Shown in pieces: positions 46,944 through 55,985 of a DNA stretch of 64,000 bases. How positions within the stretch are numbered: position 1 is the first letter of the stretch; each line of letters begins with the position of its first letter. The position numbers and the translations under genes were made by a program. This stretch comes from an uncultured Erythrobacter sp. (GTDB lineage: Bacteria; Pseudomonadota; Alphaproteobacteria; Sphingomonadales; Sphingomonadaceae): the NCBI GenBank assembly GCA_947493165.1, contig CANLPY010000001.1:868001-932000 (forward strand), in the 5' to 3' direction. Under the pieces are notes generated by a model. The model searched no databases, was not told the DNA's origin, and saw nothing but the letters and a program-made list of their open reading frames with translations.

Positions 46944-47774
46944 ATGCTGCGCAAACTGTTTCTTATCGGACTGATTTTTGGTTTGGCCATCGCAGCAAAG
47001 GCTTGGTTCGATACGATGGGCGCGCCCATTGTTAAGCGACACAGCATTGAGAGCGCTGAACTGGCGGCGGGTGCAGCGCCAATTACGATAGCCCTTATCA
47101 GCGATGTTCACGTTGCTGGGCCGGATATGCCGCCGAACCGACTTGCCAAGATTGTCGATCAGATCAACGCTCTGAAACCTGACCTAATAGCGATTGCAGG
47201 TGATTTGGTCAGTGAAAAACGTACGGCCACGCATGTCTACACTGCTCAAGAAATCACAGCGCCTTTGGGCGAATTGGACGCACCACTGGGCGCAGTCATA
47301 GTGCCCGGCAATCATGACCATTGGTTCGATTGGCCCGCCCTAAAGGCAGAGCTTTCCAAGTTTGAGAATGTGACAGTACTAGAAAACAGCGCTGCCCAAA
47401 TCGGGCCGCTCGCCATTGCCGGCATTGACGATGACTTTACCGGCAAGGCAGACGTGCCGCTAACTCTGGAAGGAATGGCAGCACTATCGGGGCCGCGCAT
47501 TGCGCTCACCCATAGCCCTGACATCTTCCCCAGCGTGCCAGTGAATTTCGACCTCGTGCTTGCTGGTCACACGCATTGCGGACAGATTGCCTACCCATGG
47601 GGCGGATCTCCGGCGACCATGTCGGACTTTGGAGAGCTCTATGCCTGCGGCGTCGTGGAACAACATGGCAAGACACTAATTACAGGAGCGGGACTAGGCA
47701 CAAGCCTGCTGCCAGTACGCCTGTTCACTCAGCCTGAAATTTGGTTCATAACAATTCGGCCGCCGAACCTTTAA
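46944..47774 (+). CDS. membrane-anchored metallophosphoesterase
   Basis: 276-residue calcineurin-like phosphoesterase with an N-terminal transmembrane anchor (residues 3-20) and the active domain probably in the periplasm. The metal motifs are DVH (Asp54, His56), GDLV, GNHDHW and GHTHCGQ. It resembles the YaeI/UDP-diacylglucosamine-like group; the substrate is unknown. The ATG at 46944 is favoured over the longer frame from 46815, which has a Cys-rich odd leader. The gene is inserted, on the opposite strand, between tsf and pyrH. Confidence 0.82.
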   Translation: MLRKLFLIGLIFGLAIAAKAWFDTMGAPIVKRHSIESAELAAGAAPITIALISDVHVAGPDMPPNRLAKIVDQINALKPDLIAIAGDLVSEKRTATHVYTAQEITAPLGELDAPLGAVIVPGNHDHWFDWPALKAELSKFENVTVLENSAAQIGPLAIAGIDDDFTGKADVPLTLEGMAALSGPRIALTHSPDIFPSVPVNFDLVLAGHTHCGQIAYPWGGSPATMSDFGELYACGVVEQHGKTLITGAGLGTSLLPVRLFTQPEIWFITIRPPNL

Positions 47775-47788
47775 AGATCCGGCGGCCG
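47757..47788. terminator. GC hairpin between convergent phosphoesterase and tsf genes
   Basis: CGGCCGCCG and CGGCGGCCG form a nine-pair stem around a 14-base loop that contains the phosphoesterase stop codon. No clear T-run on either side, so termination would be weak or Rho-assisted. Confidence 0.4.
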
Positions 47789-47829
47789 TAATGTGACCGG
47801 CTCATTGAGCCTGAAAAGCGTGACGAGAC

Positions 47830-48756
47830 TTAGCCTTTGAGCGTTGCAGCAACTTCTGCCGCAAAGTCTTCTTCTTCCTTCTCAATACCTTCACCAAGTT
47901 GGAAGCGAACGTAGTCGACCAGCTTGATCGACGCGCCTGCATCCTTGGCTGCGCTCGCGACATGCTCTTCCACGGTTGCCTTGCCATCCTTCACGAAGAT
48001 CTGGCTAAGCAACGCATTTTCCTTGGCGTATTTCTTGATCGCGCCTTCGACCATTTTTTCCTGCACGTTCTCAGGCTTGCCGCTTTCCGACGCCTTCTCC
48101 TGAGCAATCGCACGCTCACGCTCAATCACAGCAGGGTCAAGGCCTTCAGCGTCAAGCGCCTGCGGGAACATCGCCGCTGCATGCTGCGCGATGTCTTTAC
48201 CTAGGGCTGAAAGCGCGTCTGCGCTCGCATCGCCTTCAAGCGCGACAAGAACACCGATTTTGCCGAGGCCATCTGCCGCAGAGTTGTGGATGTAAGAAAC
48301 AACTGCACCTTGTGACACAGAAATGGTCTTCATCCGGCGAACCTGCTGGTTCTCACCAATAGTGGCAACGTTTTCGGTCAGTTTGTCGGCAACTGTCCCG
48401 CCATCTGGGTAGGCAGAAGCCTTCAGAGCTTCGACGTCATCGCCATCTTGCTTCAGTGCAACAGCGGTCGTCTTGCGAACGAAGTCTTGGAACTGATCGT
48501 TCTTGGCAACAAAATCCGTCTCAGAGTTCACTTCAACAGCAACACCCTTCGTGCCTTCAACAGCGACGCCAACGAGGCCCTCTGCGGCGGTACGGCTGGA
48601 TTTTTTCTGAGCGGTAGCGAGACCCTTAGCGCGCAATGCGTCAACAGCAGCTTCGATATCGCCGCCCGCTTCCACGAGCGCCTTTTTGGCATCCATCATG
48701 CCTGCGCCAGTTTTCTCGCGCAGGGTCTTCACATCGGCGACTGTGAAATCGGCCAT
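47830..48756 (-). CDS. tsf: elongation factor Ts
   Basis: 308-residue nucleotide exchange factor for EF-Tu. The N-terminal UBA-like domain starts [22 protein letters not shown]; the TDFVAKND motif of the core follows. It lies 108 bp after rpsB, with a GC hairpin in between. Confidence 0.96.
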   Translation of the reverse strand: MADFTVADVKTLREKTGAGMMDAKKALVEAGGDIEAAVDALRAKGLATAQKKSSRTAAEGLVGVAVEGTKGVAVEVNSETDFVAKNDQFQDFVRKTTAVALKQDGDDVEALKASAYPDGGTVADKLTENVATIGENQQVRRMKTISVSQGAVVSYIHNSAADGLGKIGVLVALEGDASADALSALGKDIAQHAAAMFPQALDAEGLDPAVIERERAIAQEKASESGKPENVQEKMVEGAIKKYAKENALLSQIFVKDGKATVEEHVASAAKDAGASIKLVDYVRFQLGEGIEKEEEDFAAEVAATLKG

Positions 48757-48788
48757 GGAGATTTCCTTTTCAAATGTATCTGTGTTGG

Positions 48789-48820
48789 GCGCCGGGCCCG
48801 AAGATCGGTGTTCCCGGCGC
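48789..48820 (-). other. intercistronic hairpin between rpsB and tsf
   Basis: GCGCCGGG and CCCGGCGC form a perfect eight-pair stem with a 16-base loop. It is not followed by a T-run, so it is more likely an attenuator or mRNA stability element than a terminator. Confidence 0.5.
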
Positions 48821-48864
48821 TCTGATCAGAGAAATGTGACGCGCAGTTTACACGCGCCGGGCTA

Positions 48865-49623
48865 TTAGGCGGGTTCAGCAGCCGCTTCAGCAGGAGGTTG
48901 GTCCATTGAGCCAACGTCTGCGCCAGAGTCAGCAACAGCGCCGCCGCGACCAGCGCTCGCCGCATCGCCAATTGCCTGACAATACAAACGCACAGCACGG
49001 CTTGCATCATCATTGCCCGGTACTGGGAACGCGATGTTCGACGGATCAACGTTAGTATCGAGCACTGCGATCACAGGAATGCCGAGCACAGCTGCTTCCT
49101 TGATGGCGAGATCTTCCTTGTTAGCATCAATCACGAACATGACGTCGGGAATGCCGCCCATATCGCGAATACCGCCAAGTGACATCTCCAACTTGTCCCG
49201 CTTACGGGTGAGCTGCAAAACTTCTTTCTTGGTGAAGCCGCTGGTATCGCCTGAAAGCTTTTCCTCAAGCGACTTCAGTTCTTTGATCGAGCCACTGATG
49301 GTTTTCCAGTTGGTGAGCATGCCGCCGAGCCAACGGTGATTTACGAAGTGCTGACCGCAGCTACGAGCGATTTCAGCTACAGGCTCTTGCGCCTGACGCT
49401 TCGTGCCAACGAACAGCACCTTACCGCCAGAACGGACGGTTGATTCAACGAAGTCGAGAGCGCGTGCGAACAACGGCACAGTCTGCGAAAGATCGATGAT
49501 ATGAACACCATTTCGAGCGCCGAAAATATACGGCTTCATCCGCGGGTTCCAACGGTGCGTCTGGTGGCCGAAGTGCGCGCCGGCCTCAATCAATTGCTGC
49601 ATTGTGACGGTAGTGGCCGCCAT
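48865..49623 (-). CDS. rpsB: 30S ribosomal protein S2
   Basis: 252-residue r-protein with the S2 blocks [35 protein letters not shown] and [11 protein letters not shown], and an Ala/Glu-rich tail. AAAGGAAA upstream is its ribosome binding site. The 5' leader is strongly structured (see next entry). Confidence 0.96.
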   Translation of the reverse strand: MAATTVTMQQLIEAGAHFGHQTHRWNPRMKPYIFGARNGVHIIDLSQTVPLFARALDFVESTVRSGGKVLFVGTKRQAQEPVAEIARSCGQHFVNHRWLGGMLTNWKTISGSIKELKSLEEKLSGDTSGFTKKEVLQLTRKRDKLEMSLGGIRDMGGIPDVMFVIDANKEDLAIKEAAVLGIPVIAVLDTNVDPSNIAFPVPGNDDASRAVRLYCQAIGDAASAGRGGAVADSGADVGSMDQPPAEAAAEPA

Positions 49624-49720
49624 AGGTATTTCCTTTCCGGTTTATCCTCTGGAAGGCAAGGAACCTGCTGGCGGAGCTCCCGCCTGCGGCACCGGTATGA
49701 AGCGCCTTCCATGTGAATTT
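49624..49720 (-). promoter_or_regulatory. structured rpsB 5' leader
   Basis: The leader can fold into a closed structure. Outer arms TGGAAGGC and GCCTTCCA (49650-49657 with 49704-49711) enclose an inner GGCGG/CCGCC hairpin (49670-49684). This sits 26 bases upstream of the start codon, where S2-binding autoregulatory leaders occur in other proteobacteria. The rest of the gene-free stretch up to 49957 holds a hairpin terminator and two SOS boxes, listed separately. Confidence 0.5.
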
Positions 49721-49811
49721 TACTTGGATATTTGACACAGCGGAATGCTGCACCGATTCAAGCAAGGCGGCGCAAATAGCGGCCGAGCTCGTAGAAATCC
49801 AGCCTTTTCGG

Positions 49812-49835
49812 AAAAAATCGCACCCAGTGCGGTTT
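49812..49835 (-). terminator. intrinsic terminator of the psd-pssA transcript
   Basis: On the minus strand CGCAC, loop TGG and GTGCG are followed by ATTTTTT, with A:T pairing extending the stem. It would end minus-strand transcription coming from pssA (stop at 50193) before the rpsB leader. On the plus strand the trailing T-run is only four bases. Confidence 0.6.
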
Positions 49836-49852
49836 TCGCGCTTGACTAGACA

Positions 49853-49892
49853 GAACAAATAAGGAACAAGAGTATCAGAACAAACGCGGAAC
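49853..49892. promoter_or_regulatory. two tandem LexA-type SOS boxes (GAAC-N7-GAAC)
   Basis: Two 15-base sites, GAACAAATAAGGAAC at 49853-49867 and GAACAAACGCGGAAC at 49878-49892, match the alphaproteobacterial SOS box GTTC-N7-GTTC (read here on the other strand) and are identical at 12 of 15 positions. They start 25 bp apart and lie 66-105 bp upstream of the small membrane gene at 49958, overlapping a possible -35 (TTGACT at 49842, or TAGACA at 49847). The other flanking gene, rpsB, is an unlikely SOS target. Confidence 0.65.
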
Positions 49893-49957
49893 AGGAACCA
49901 TACGTAACTTTCCGTAGTTATCCGACTAATTAGCGATGAACTTCTGGATATTGCATC

Positions 49958-50230
49958 ATGATCACTCTGCTTCTTGCCTCTCTGTTCACAGTCGTCTCTG
50001 TCGCTGTGATCATTACGCTCGCTGATAACGCGTTGCGGGCTAGCAATGCCTTCAAGGCGCTGAAACACGAAAGAGCGTTGGCGAATGCTGGGTTCATGCC
50101 AACTGTGGAAGCGCGTGAAGTGCGTCTTCGTCCGGCCGTGGCAAACTATCGCGGGACAAGCACTAGAGCGTTTGCGCAGCGTCTGCCCCGCTCTACTTCA
50201 CCTCAATCGATTGATTCTTCTGCTGCTTGA
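49958..50230 (+). CDS. putative SOS-induced small membrane protein
   Basis: 90 residues, not matched to any family I know. One hydrophobic helix (residues 2-22, TLLLASLFTVVSVAVIITLA) at the extreme N-terminus is followed by a basic cytoplasmic-looking domain (SNAFKALKHERALANAGF) and a low-complexity Ser/Pro tail. By the positive-inside rule the N-terminus would face the periplasm. Ribosome binding is weak. Two tandem LexA boxes lie upstream, and the 3' end overlaps pssA by 38 bp on the other strand. Size, topology and control resemble the Caulobacter SOS division inhibitors SidA and DidA, but I see no sequence similarity; that function is inference. Confidence 0.6.
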   Translation: MITLLLASLFTVVSVAVIITLADNALRASNAFKALKHERALANAGFMPTVEAREVRLRPAVANYRGTSTRAFAQRLPRSTSPQSIDSSAA

Positions 50231-51005
50231 TCCGGCCATATTTGATGAGGCCGTACGGCATCATCGCAAGATAACCGATACTGACCACCGTAAGCAGCCA
50301 CCACGGCTCTAGCAGCAACGCCGCAAAGGCGAGCGCAGCAAAGACAATCACACCCAAGCGAATGCCTCTGCGCGGACGCAGCGACCCCCAACTCAGGGTC
50401 GCCATGTTTGAAATCATGAAGAACGCCATGAGTGCGACCCAAACCGCAACCAAAACCGGGTCTCGGAAAAACTCAATCCCGGTCTCCATCCAGAGATAGA
50501 ACGGCAGGAAAGACAGCCCTGCCCCGACAGGTGCGGGAACACCCGTAAGAAATCCGGCTGATTTGTGTGGCTGCTCATCGACATCAATCTGCGCATTGAA
50601 GCGCGCCAAGCGAACAGCGCAACAAATCGCAAACGCTAGTGATGCGAACCAACCAAAACGTGGTAGATCCTGCAACGCCCATAGATAAAGAATGATCGCA
50701 GGCGCCATTCCAAACGATAGCGAGTCTGCCAGACTATCAAGTTCTGCCCCAAACCGTGATTGAGCGTTGAGCAACCGGGCAATGCGGCCATCAAGTCCGT
50801 CAAGCACACCGGCAAGAACCACCGCCAAAATGGCAAGGCCCCATTGTTCGTTAATCGCAAATCGAATGCCCGTTAGCCCGGCACACAGCGCCGCTGCAGT
50901 AATCGCATTGGGAAGCATCGCCCGCAGCGTAAGGCCTTTTCTGTCAGGAGGGGTCTCACCGCGCTCATCCTCTGCCGCTTTGGGCCCGATGCGCGGCTTG
51001 CTCAC
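50193..51005 (-). CDS. pssA: CDP-diacylglycerol-serine O-phosphatidyltransferase
   Basis: 270-residue membrane enzyme making phosphatidylserine. The CDP-alcohol phosphatidyltransferase signature is complete: Asp69, Asp72, Gly73, Ala76, Arg77, Gly86, Asp90 and Asp94. Overlaps psd by 4 bp, so the two enzymes that convert CDP-DAG to phosphatidylethanolamine are coupled. The hydrophilic N-terminal extension is about 28 residues. Confidence 0.94.
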   Translation of the reverse strand: MSKPRIGPKAAEDERGETPPDRKGLTLRAMLPNAITAAALCAGLTGIRFAINEQWGLAILAVVLAGVLDGLDGRIARLLNAQSRFGAELDSLADSLSFGMAPAIILYLWALQDLPRFGWFASLAFAICCAVRLARFNAQIDVDEQPHKSAGFLTGVPAPVGAGLSFLPFYLWMETGIEFFRDPVLVAVWVALMAFFMISNMATLSWGSLRPRRGIRLGVIVFAALAFAALLLEPWWLLTVVSIGYLAMMPYGLIKYGRIKQQKNQSIEVK

Positions 51006-51754
51006 TGCGAGACGCCCTCGAGCAATGCCTGGGTGCCAATATCGGCAAGAATTGTCTCTCCAGCGATAACTTTCTGGCCGAGCAGCACCTTAGGTGATGT
51101 TCCAGCCGGCAAGTACACATCAACCCGGCTACCAAAACGGATCAGGCCAATGCGCTGTCCCTTTGCAACGGTATCACCCGGCTTGACGAACGGCACAATC
51201 CGCCGTGCTACAAGGCCTGCAATCTGAGTAAACCCGATCAACAATCCATCGCCGCGATCAACCAGAATGTGCTGCCGCTCATTCTCTTCGCTGGCCTTAT
51301 CAAGATCGGCGTTCATAAATTTGCCTGGGATATAGACCAACCGCCGGATCGCGCCGGGAATAGGCGATCTGTTAATGTGCACGTCGAACACGCTCATGAA
51401 GATCGAAACGCGGATGACAGGTCCTTCTGGTAGGCCCGGCATATCTGAACCATCGTCAATAGTCAGTTCAGTCGGCGGCTCAGTTTCAGTGATAAGCGAA
51501 ATCAATCCATCGGCTGGCGCAACTATGGCGTTATCTGCTTGCGGTACGACACGTTCTGGGTCACGGAAAAAGGCAAACACTCCACCAGACAGCGCAAGAA
51601 GCGGCCAACCCACTATTTCCCAATCGAGCAGCAACAAAAAGACAAGGCTGATCGCAATGGCAATGACGCCAAATTTGCGGCCTTCAGGGTGGATGGGCGG
51701 CCAGCTCCAGCTGACATCGCCGCGTCCTTCATTATCTAGAATTTCACCGGGCAT
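51002..51754 (-). CDS. psd: phosphatidylserine decarboxylase proenzyme
   Basis: About 250-residue enzyme forming phosphatidylethanolamine, of the short PSD-A type. The self-cleavage site is in [11 protein letters not shown], where Gly-Ser generates the pyruvoyl group. An N-terminal membrane segment ([18 protein letters not shown]) and [10 protein letters not shown] plus [12 protein letters not shown] are conserved. The start at 51754 ([16 protein letters not shown]) is preferred; an ATG at 51790 would add 12 residues. Neither has a clear ribosome binding site. Confidence 0.9.
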   Translation of the reverse strand: MPGEILDNEGRGDVSWSWPPIHPEGRKFGVIAIAISLVFLLLLDWEIVGWPLLALSGGVFAFFRDPERVVPQADNAIVAPADGLISLITETEPPTELTIDDGSDMPGLPEGPVIRVSIFMSVFDVHINRSPIPGAIRRLVYIPGKFMNADLDKASEENERQHILVDRGDGLLIGFTQIAGLVARRIVPFVKPGDTVAKGQRIGLIRFGSRVDVYLPAGTSPKVLLGQKVIAGETILADIGTQALLEGVSQ

Positions 51755-51893
51755 GGCTGGCCATTTAGGGGTTGGATGCGTGCGCCGCAAGCAAAGCTGC
51801 GCTCATTACCGTCAATAAGTGGGCGTTAGAACCACGTTGCCCCCGCCACACATTCACTTTTTAGTGATATGTTTACCGTAAATCGCACGTGTC

Positions 51894-53000
51894 ATGACAG
51901 GGGTAAACGAAATTTCTCAGCAAGGTACAGCACTGCGCCTACCCAGCATCCGCTGGCTGGGTGAGGCACCGATCTACGCAATTGGTATCACTTTGATGGC
52001 ATTGTGCGTCGGACTGCTGTTGAGCAAGGGCGTGCCGCCTAGCTTCATCGGCATTTGGGTGAACATGCGCCTATTTGCCCTGTTTTTGATTGTGATCGCC
52101 GCGTTTGACAGTACGCGCCAACTCTTCAAGCACAGACCAGATAGCCCGGTCGACTTCTTGAAGGCACGCTATTCGACGCCAGAGTTCAAGCGCACTGTTC
52201 TGGCCGGACTGCCAATGATGGCGGTTGCCATTGTGTTGTTACCGTTTTTTTCCAAGATGAAAGCAGCCATTCCGCTGTTCAACGATTACACTTGGGACGA
52301 TGCCTTCATCGCCTGGGATAGGGCCATTTTCTTCGGGTATGATGGGTGGGAGGTGCTGCAACCGGTGCTTGGCTTCCCCGTCGTCACTGCGTTCCTCGCC
52401 CTACTGTACCAACTCTGGTTTCTGCTGCTCTACCCCGGCGTGCTCTATTTCGCATTCGCACAGGTAGAAAGCCCACTGCGGCGGCAGTTCTTCCTATCTT
52501 ACGTGCTGAGCTGGACCGTGGTTGGCGGCGCGATGGCAACTTGGCTCGCATCGGTCGGGCCGTGCTTTGTCGGGCCGCTGCTAGGTGATCCGCGGTTTGA
52601 CGAACAGATGGCCTATCTAAACGCTGCAAACGAGCAGGTCCCAGTCATGACGCTCAAGGTTCAGGGATTGTTGATCGAATGGTTCAATACGGATGCCAAT
52701 GGCCTCGGCAGCGGGATAACCGCCATGCCAAGCATGCATGTCGCGATTGCGTTTCTCTATTGGCTAGCCATGCGCCGCGTGTCGCCGCGCTTGGGTCTAT
52801 TTTTCGGCGTGTTTTTCGCCATAACTTGGATTAGCAGCGTCCACCTCGCCTACCACTATGCGGTTGACGGCTTGGTTTCTATTGTCGCCGTTGCAGCGAT
52901 TTGGTGGGCGGCTCAGCGCATTATCGCTGGCTGGGACAGGTTTCTCGCAGCGCGGTTCGATCAGGCCGCTTTGCGCACGAACACGGTGCCCGCAGAGTAG
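51894..53000 (+). CDS. PAP2-superfamily membrane enzyme, Aur1/inositol-phosphotransferase-like
   Basis: 368-residue polytopic membrane protein. Motif C2 is PSMH in AMPSMHVAIAF, and C3 is HLAYHYAVDG with His and Asp. The first PAP2 motif (K-x6-RP) is absent, as in the PAP2_3 branch that includes fungal Aur1, the inositolphosphoryl-ceramide synthase. A lipid head-group transfer or phosphatase role is therefore likely, and a sphingolipid substrate is a reasonable guess in a sphingomonad. Divergent from psd (139 bp), and its last 40 bp overlap the KAS III gene tail to tail. Confidence 0.75.
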   Translation: MTGVNEISQQGTALRLPSIRWLGEAPIYAIGITLMALCVGLLLSKGVPPSFIGIWVNMRLFALFLIVIAAFDSTRQLFKHRPDSPVDFLKARYSTPEFKRTVLAGLPMMAVAIVLLPFFSKMKAAIPLFNDYTWDDAFIAWDRAIFFGYDGWEVLQPVLGFPVVTAFLALLYQLWFLLLYPGVLYFAFAQVESPLRRQFFLSYVLSWTVVGGAMATWLASVGPCFVGPLLGDPRFDEQMAYLNAANEQVPVMTLKVQGLLIEWFNTDANGLGSGITAMPSMHVAIAFLYWLAMRRVSPRLGLFFGVFFAITWISSVHLAYHYAVDGLVSIVAVAAIWWAAQRIIAGWDRFLAARFDQAALRTNTVPAE

Positions 53001-54106
53001 CCTGCACCAAAGCTACAGATCAGCCCAGCATCACCTGCAGTCAGATCATCGCTATGCAGGTGAAATGCGATAATCGAGCCAGCGCTCGAGGTATTGCCAT
53101 AGGTATCAAGCACAGTCGGGCTTTCATCCTCATTCGCCTCATGACCCAGCACCTTTTGCGCGATAAGCCGGTTCATTCCCGCATTCGCCTGATGCAGCCA
53201 CATTCTGCGCAAAGCCTTGGGATCAATGCCTAGTCGCTCCGCTTCGTCGAGGATCATTTGCGCCACCATCGGGACCACCTCTTTGAATACCTTTCGCCCT
53301 TCTTGGACGAATAACTTGTCAGCCTCGTCTGCCGTTTCTGGATGCGCGCGATTGAGAAAGCCGAAATTGTTGCGGATGTTATTAGAGAACACCGTCTTCA
53401 GCTTTGTTCCAAGGATATCCCAATGTTCATCAGGCGCTATTGCCGCGTCCTCGACCAAGACTGCGGTTGCAACGTCGCCAAAGATGAAGTGGCTGTCACG
53501 GTCGCGCCAGTTAAGGTGACCAGAGGTGATTTCCGGGCTGACGACCAGCACGCTTTTCGCATTGCCCGCGCGCACATAGTCGGCCGCCGTCTGGATACCA
53601 AAAGTCGCGGATGAACACGCGACATTCATATCAAATCCAAAACCATCGATCCCAAGCGCTTGTTGAATTTCAATAGCCATTGCTGGATAGGCCCGTTGCA
53701 TATTCGATGCAGCACACAGCACCGCATCAACATCTTCGGGTTTACGCCCCGCTCGCTCCAGCGCCTCCCGTGCGGCGATCACGCCGATCTCCGCCATAAT
53801 CGAAAGCTCACCGTTGGGGCGTTCATCCCAACGTGGCTCCATTACGCCAGGGTCAAGGATAGGCACCTTGCTCATCACATGGCGCGCTTTGATCCCGCTC
53901 GCCTTCTCGATGAATTCAACAGAGCTATATGTCAGCGGCTCTTCCTCGCCAGATGCGATCAGATCAGCGCGTTCGTCATTGTGGCGATCTACAAAGGCGT
54001 TGAAGCTCTCAACAAGCTCCTCATTTGTGATGGATTGTTCAGGAGTGAAAAGGCCGGTGGCTGAAATGACGGGGCGCTGACTAAGCGTATCTGGGGACAT
54101 ATTCAT
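52961..54106 (-). CDS. beta-ketoacyl-ACP synthase III, long form
   Basis: 381-residue thiolase-fold condensing enzyme. The catalytic triad is Cys164 (NVACSSATFG), His in WLHQANAGMN and Asn in DTYGNTSSAG, the FabH order. It is some 60 residues longer than E. coli FabH, with insertions around residues 35-60 (NAFVDRHNDERADLIASGEEE). It may start fatty-acid synthesis from acetyl-CoA or use a longer acyl-CoA; this cannot be decided here. No other fab genes are adjacent. Confidence 0.85.
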   Translation of the reverse strand: MNMSPDTLSQRPVISATGLFTPEQSITNEELVESFNAFVDRHNDERADLIASGEEEPLTYSSVEFIEKASGIKARHVMSKVPILDPGVMEPRWDERPNGELSIMAEIGVIAAREALERAGRKPEDVDAVLCAASNMQRAYPAMAIEIQQALGIDGFGFDMNVACSSATFGIQTAADYVRAGNAKSVLVVSPEITSGHLNWRDRDSHFIFGDVATAVLVEDAAIAPDEHWDILGTKLKTVFSNNIRNNFGFLNRAHPETADEADKLFVQEGRKVFKEVVPMVAQMILDEAERLGIDPKALRRMWLHQANAGMNRLIAQKVLGHEANEDESPTVLDTYGNTSSAGSIIAFHLHSDDLTAGDAGLICSFGAGYSAGTVFVRKAA

Positions 54107-54227
54107 GCCTTGCAGTTAATGCTCTGCTGATCAGTGGGCAAGTCCCCGAAGGTCAAATGCGGCTTGGAGTTGCACAGAAAAAGTGAGGCTGCCCCCTTCC
54201 TCTTCACTCTTTCAAGCCGCCCTCAGC

Positions 54228-55688
54228 TTAAAAACCAAACAGCACGGTCGCACGCGATCCGATGCTGCCGTCGCCAGTGTTTCCGCTGACGCCAGCGGCA
54301 ATATAGACATCCTTGGCAATTTCCCCGGCCAGATTGCCAGCAATGGCCTGCTGTCCTCGGTAGTTCGCGACCGAAAAAGACAGCGATAGAGATTTGCCCG
54401 GCGCGATCGCAGGTCCACCCATAGCCATAGCCGCTGCAATGCCGCCGCTGGTGCTGTCGTCGAGTTCCTCCAGACGGAAGTTCAGGTCTTGCACCCGTCC
54501 GCTGAGCGCATCGAATTGGGCGGTTGAGACCTGGGCAACAGCATTAAGCGCCACGCGGACATTGTCGACCGAGGCTGCTGTGGCAACGCTCTGGCGGCCC
54601 AGCGTGCCCGCGCTGTCGACCGTGACCACATCAACCGGGCCAACCTGCGCTGCTGTGCTTGCATCAATGTCGCCGATCCTTACCGAGCTGCCCGTGCCGC
54701 CTAGCGTCACTTGGTTGGCTGCTGTGGTCTGCGCCTGAAAACCAACGGCGGTTGAGAAGTTCTCCGACGCGTTTGAGTTTGAACCTACCGCTGTGCTGTT
54801 GGAGCCTGTGGCTGAGGCGAGCACGCCAACGCCGGTGGAGCGGTTGCCTGCGGTGCTGGCGAGGAAGCCCACGGCAGTGTTGCCTGCGCCCGCTGCGGCG
54901 GCCTGAGAGCCGACCACAACCGACTGACCGCCGGTTGCATTGGCTAGCTCGCCAATAGCGGTTGAGTTGATCACTGCCGATGAGCGCACCCCAATCGCCA
55001 CCGCATCGGTACCGCCAGCAGTGGCGCGGTTACCCAGCGCCGTTGCGTTCACGCCCAGCGCCTGAGCGTCAGAGCCAAACGCGCTCGCCCGGTCAAAGGT
55101 AGCTTGCGCACCCAGCGCGTCCCCATCATTGCCGTCCCCGCCAATCGCAATCGAGGCAGCGCCGGTAGCCGAAGTGGCCGCGCCAAGGGCCAAGGCTCCA
55201 ACACCGCTCGCAGCAGAATCTGCGCCCAATGCAATTGCATTGACAGCGGTTGATAGTGCGCCCTGAGAATCAGCGTCACCTCCATCGCCGCCAATCGCAA
55301 TCGCGCCTTCCGTAGCAGCGATGGATTGATAACCCAGCGCAATTGCATTCACTCCTGTTGCAACGGCCTCTACGCCAATTGCCGTAGAATTGTCGCCTGG
55401 CGCGCTTGCATCAAATCCGAACGCAACCGTATTGGTACCGCTTGCGGTTGAATTGGCCCCGACCGATGTGCTGTTCGCGCCAGAAGCCTCAGAGGCAACA
55501 CCGCACGCCAATTCAAAGTTGCCATCATCGGAAATTGCACTGCCGGTCGTGTCGACATTACTATCCGCATTGCCGTCTTCGTTCGTATCGAGAAGGCAAG
55601 CTTCTGCACTTACTTTTTGCGCCGGACAAAGCAATAAAGCAGCCAAGCCAACCGAGGCCGCCGTCGAAAGCAAAAGTGAATTTTTCAT
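54228..55688 (-). CDS. trimeric autotransporter adhesin (YadA-like)
   Basis: 486 residues. Signal peptide ending near Ala28 (KVSAEA). A short cap holds Cys31, the loop DTNEDGNAD (residues 34-42) and Cys62. Next come about 20 left-handed-roll head repeats of the type NSTAVGxxxxAxG (to about residue 330), then a neck/short stalk (RVQDLNFRLEELDD) and a C-terminal YadA-type anchor ending in the aromatic ATVLFGF. The start at 55688 is supported by AAGGGG upstream; the longer frame is not native. It would form a trimer on the cell surface for adhesion or aggregation. Partner or target unknown. Confidence 0.85.
   Translation of the reverse strand: MKNSLLLSTAASVGLAALLLCPAQKVSAEACLLDTNEDGNADSNVDTTGSAISDDGNFELACGVASEASGANSTSVGANSTASGTNTVAFGFDASAPGDNSTAIGVEAVATGVNAIALGYQSIAATEGAIAIGGDGGDADSQGALSTAVNAIALGADSAASGVGALALGAATSATGAASIAIGGDGNDGDALGAQATFDRASAFGSDAQALGVNATALGNRATAGGTDAVAIGVRSSAVINSTAIGELANATGGQSVVVGSQAAAAGAGNTAVGFLASTAGNRSTGVGVLASATGSNSTAVGSNSNASENFSTAVGFQAQTTAANQVTLGGTGSSVRIGDIDASTAAQVGPVDVVTVDSAGTLGRQSVATAASVDNVRVALNAVAQVSTAQFDALSGRVQDLNFRLEELDDSTSGGIAAAMAMGGPAIAPGKSLSLSFSVANYRGQQAIAGNLAGEIAKDVYIAAGVSGNTGDGSIGSRATVLFGF
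54730..55505 (-). repeat. YadA head-repeat array (DNA-level degenerate repeats)
   Basis: Roughly 14- to 16-codon degenerate units encoding A-x-G-x-x-S/N-x-A-x-G patterns. Some blocks carry the insert IAIGGDGxDxD twice, near 55100-55150 and 55270-55300. DNA conservation is modest, so copy number change by recombination is possible but not shown. Confidence 0.7.
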
Positions 55689-55899
55689 CTGCACCCCTTT
55701 TTCCAATTCTACAAAAAGGGGCAGCACCAATCGCCGGGTTCTCCGGTGATATGAGAGTTTTCTCAATACTATCTTGGCCCGCCCCATAGTATAACATGGA
55801 GGCGACCATAGACTCTATTTAAGATTAGTCAGCGCCTAAACACTATAACTTCAAAAGAAGATGAATAGAAGGTGTCAGTATTGCCTTGCATAAGGCAGG

Positions 55900-55985
55900 T
55901 GGTGGACAGGATAGGATTCGAACCTATGTACGCTTGCGCGGGCAGATTTACAGTCTGCTGCCTTTAACCACTCGGCCACCTGTCC
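55900..55985 (-). tRNA. tRNA-Tyr (anticodon GUA)
   Basis: Class II tRNA on the minus strand. The acceptor is GGACAGG/CCTGTCC, and the anticodon stem CAGA/TCTG encloses the GTA anticodon in CTGTAAA. A long variable arm (CCCGCGCAAGCGTAC region) is present, with discriminator A and an encoded CCA. Confidence 0.95.

Noticed and set aside
54730..55505. Regular repeats resembling a repeat array
   Set aside because: They are degenerate coding repeats of the adhesin head and lack the exact repeats and spacers of CRISPR.
5785..55985. tRNA genes as possible integration sites
   Set aside because: None of the three tRNAs is flanked by an integrase, a duplicated 3' end or a composition change.
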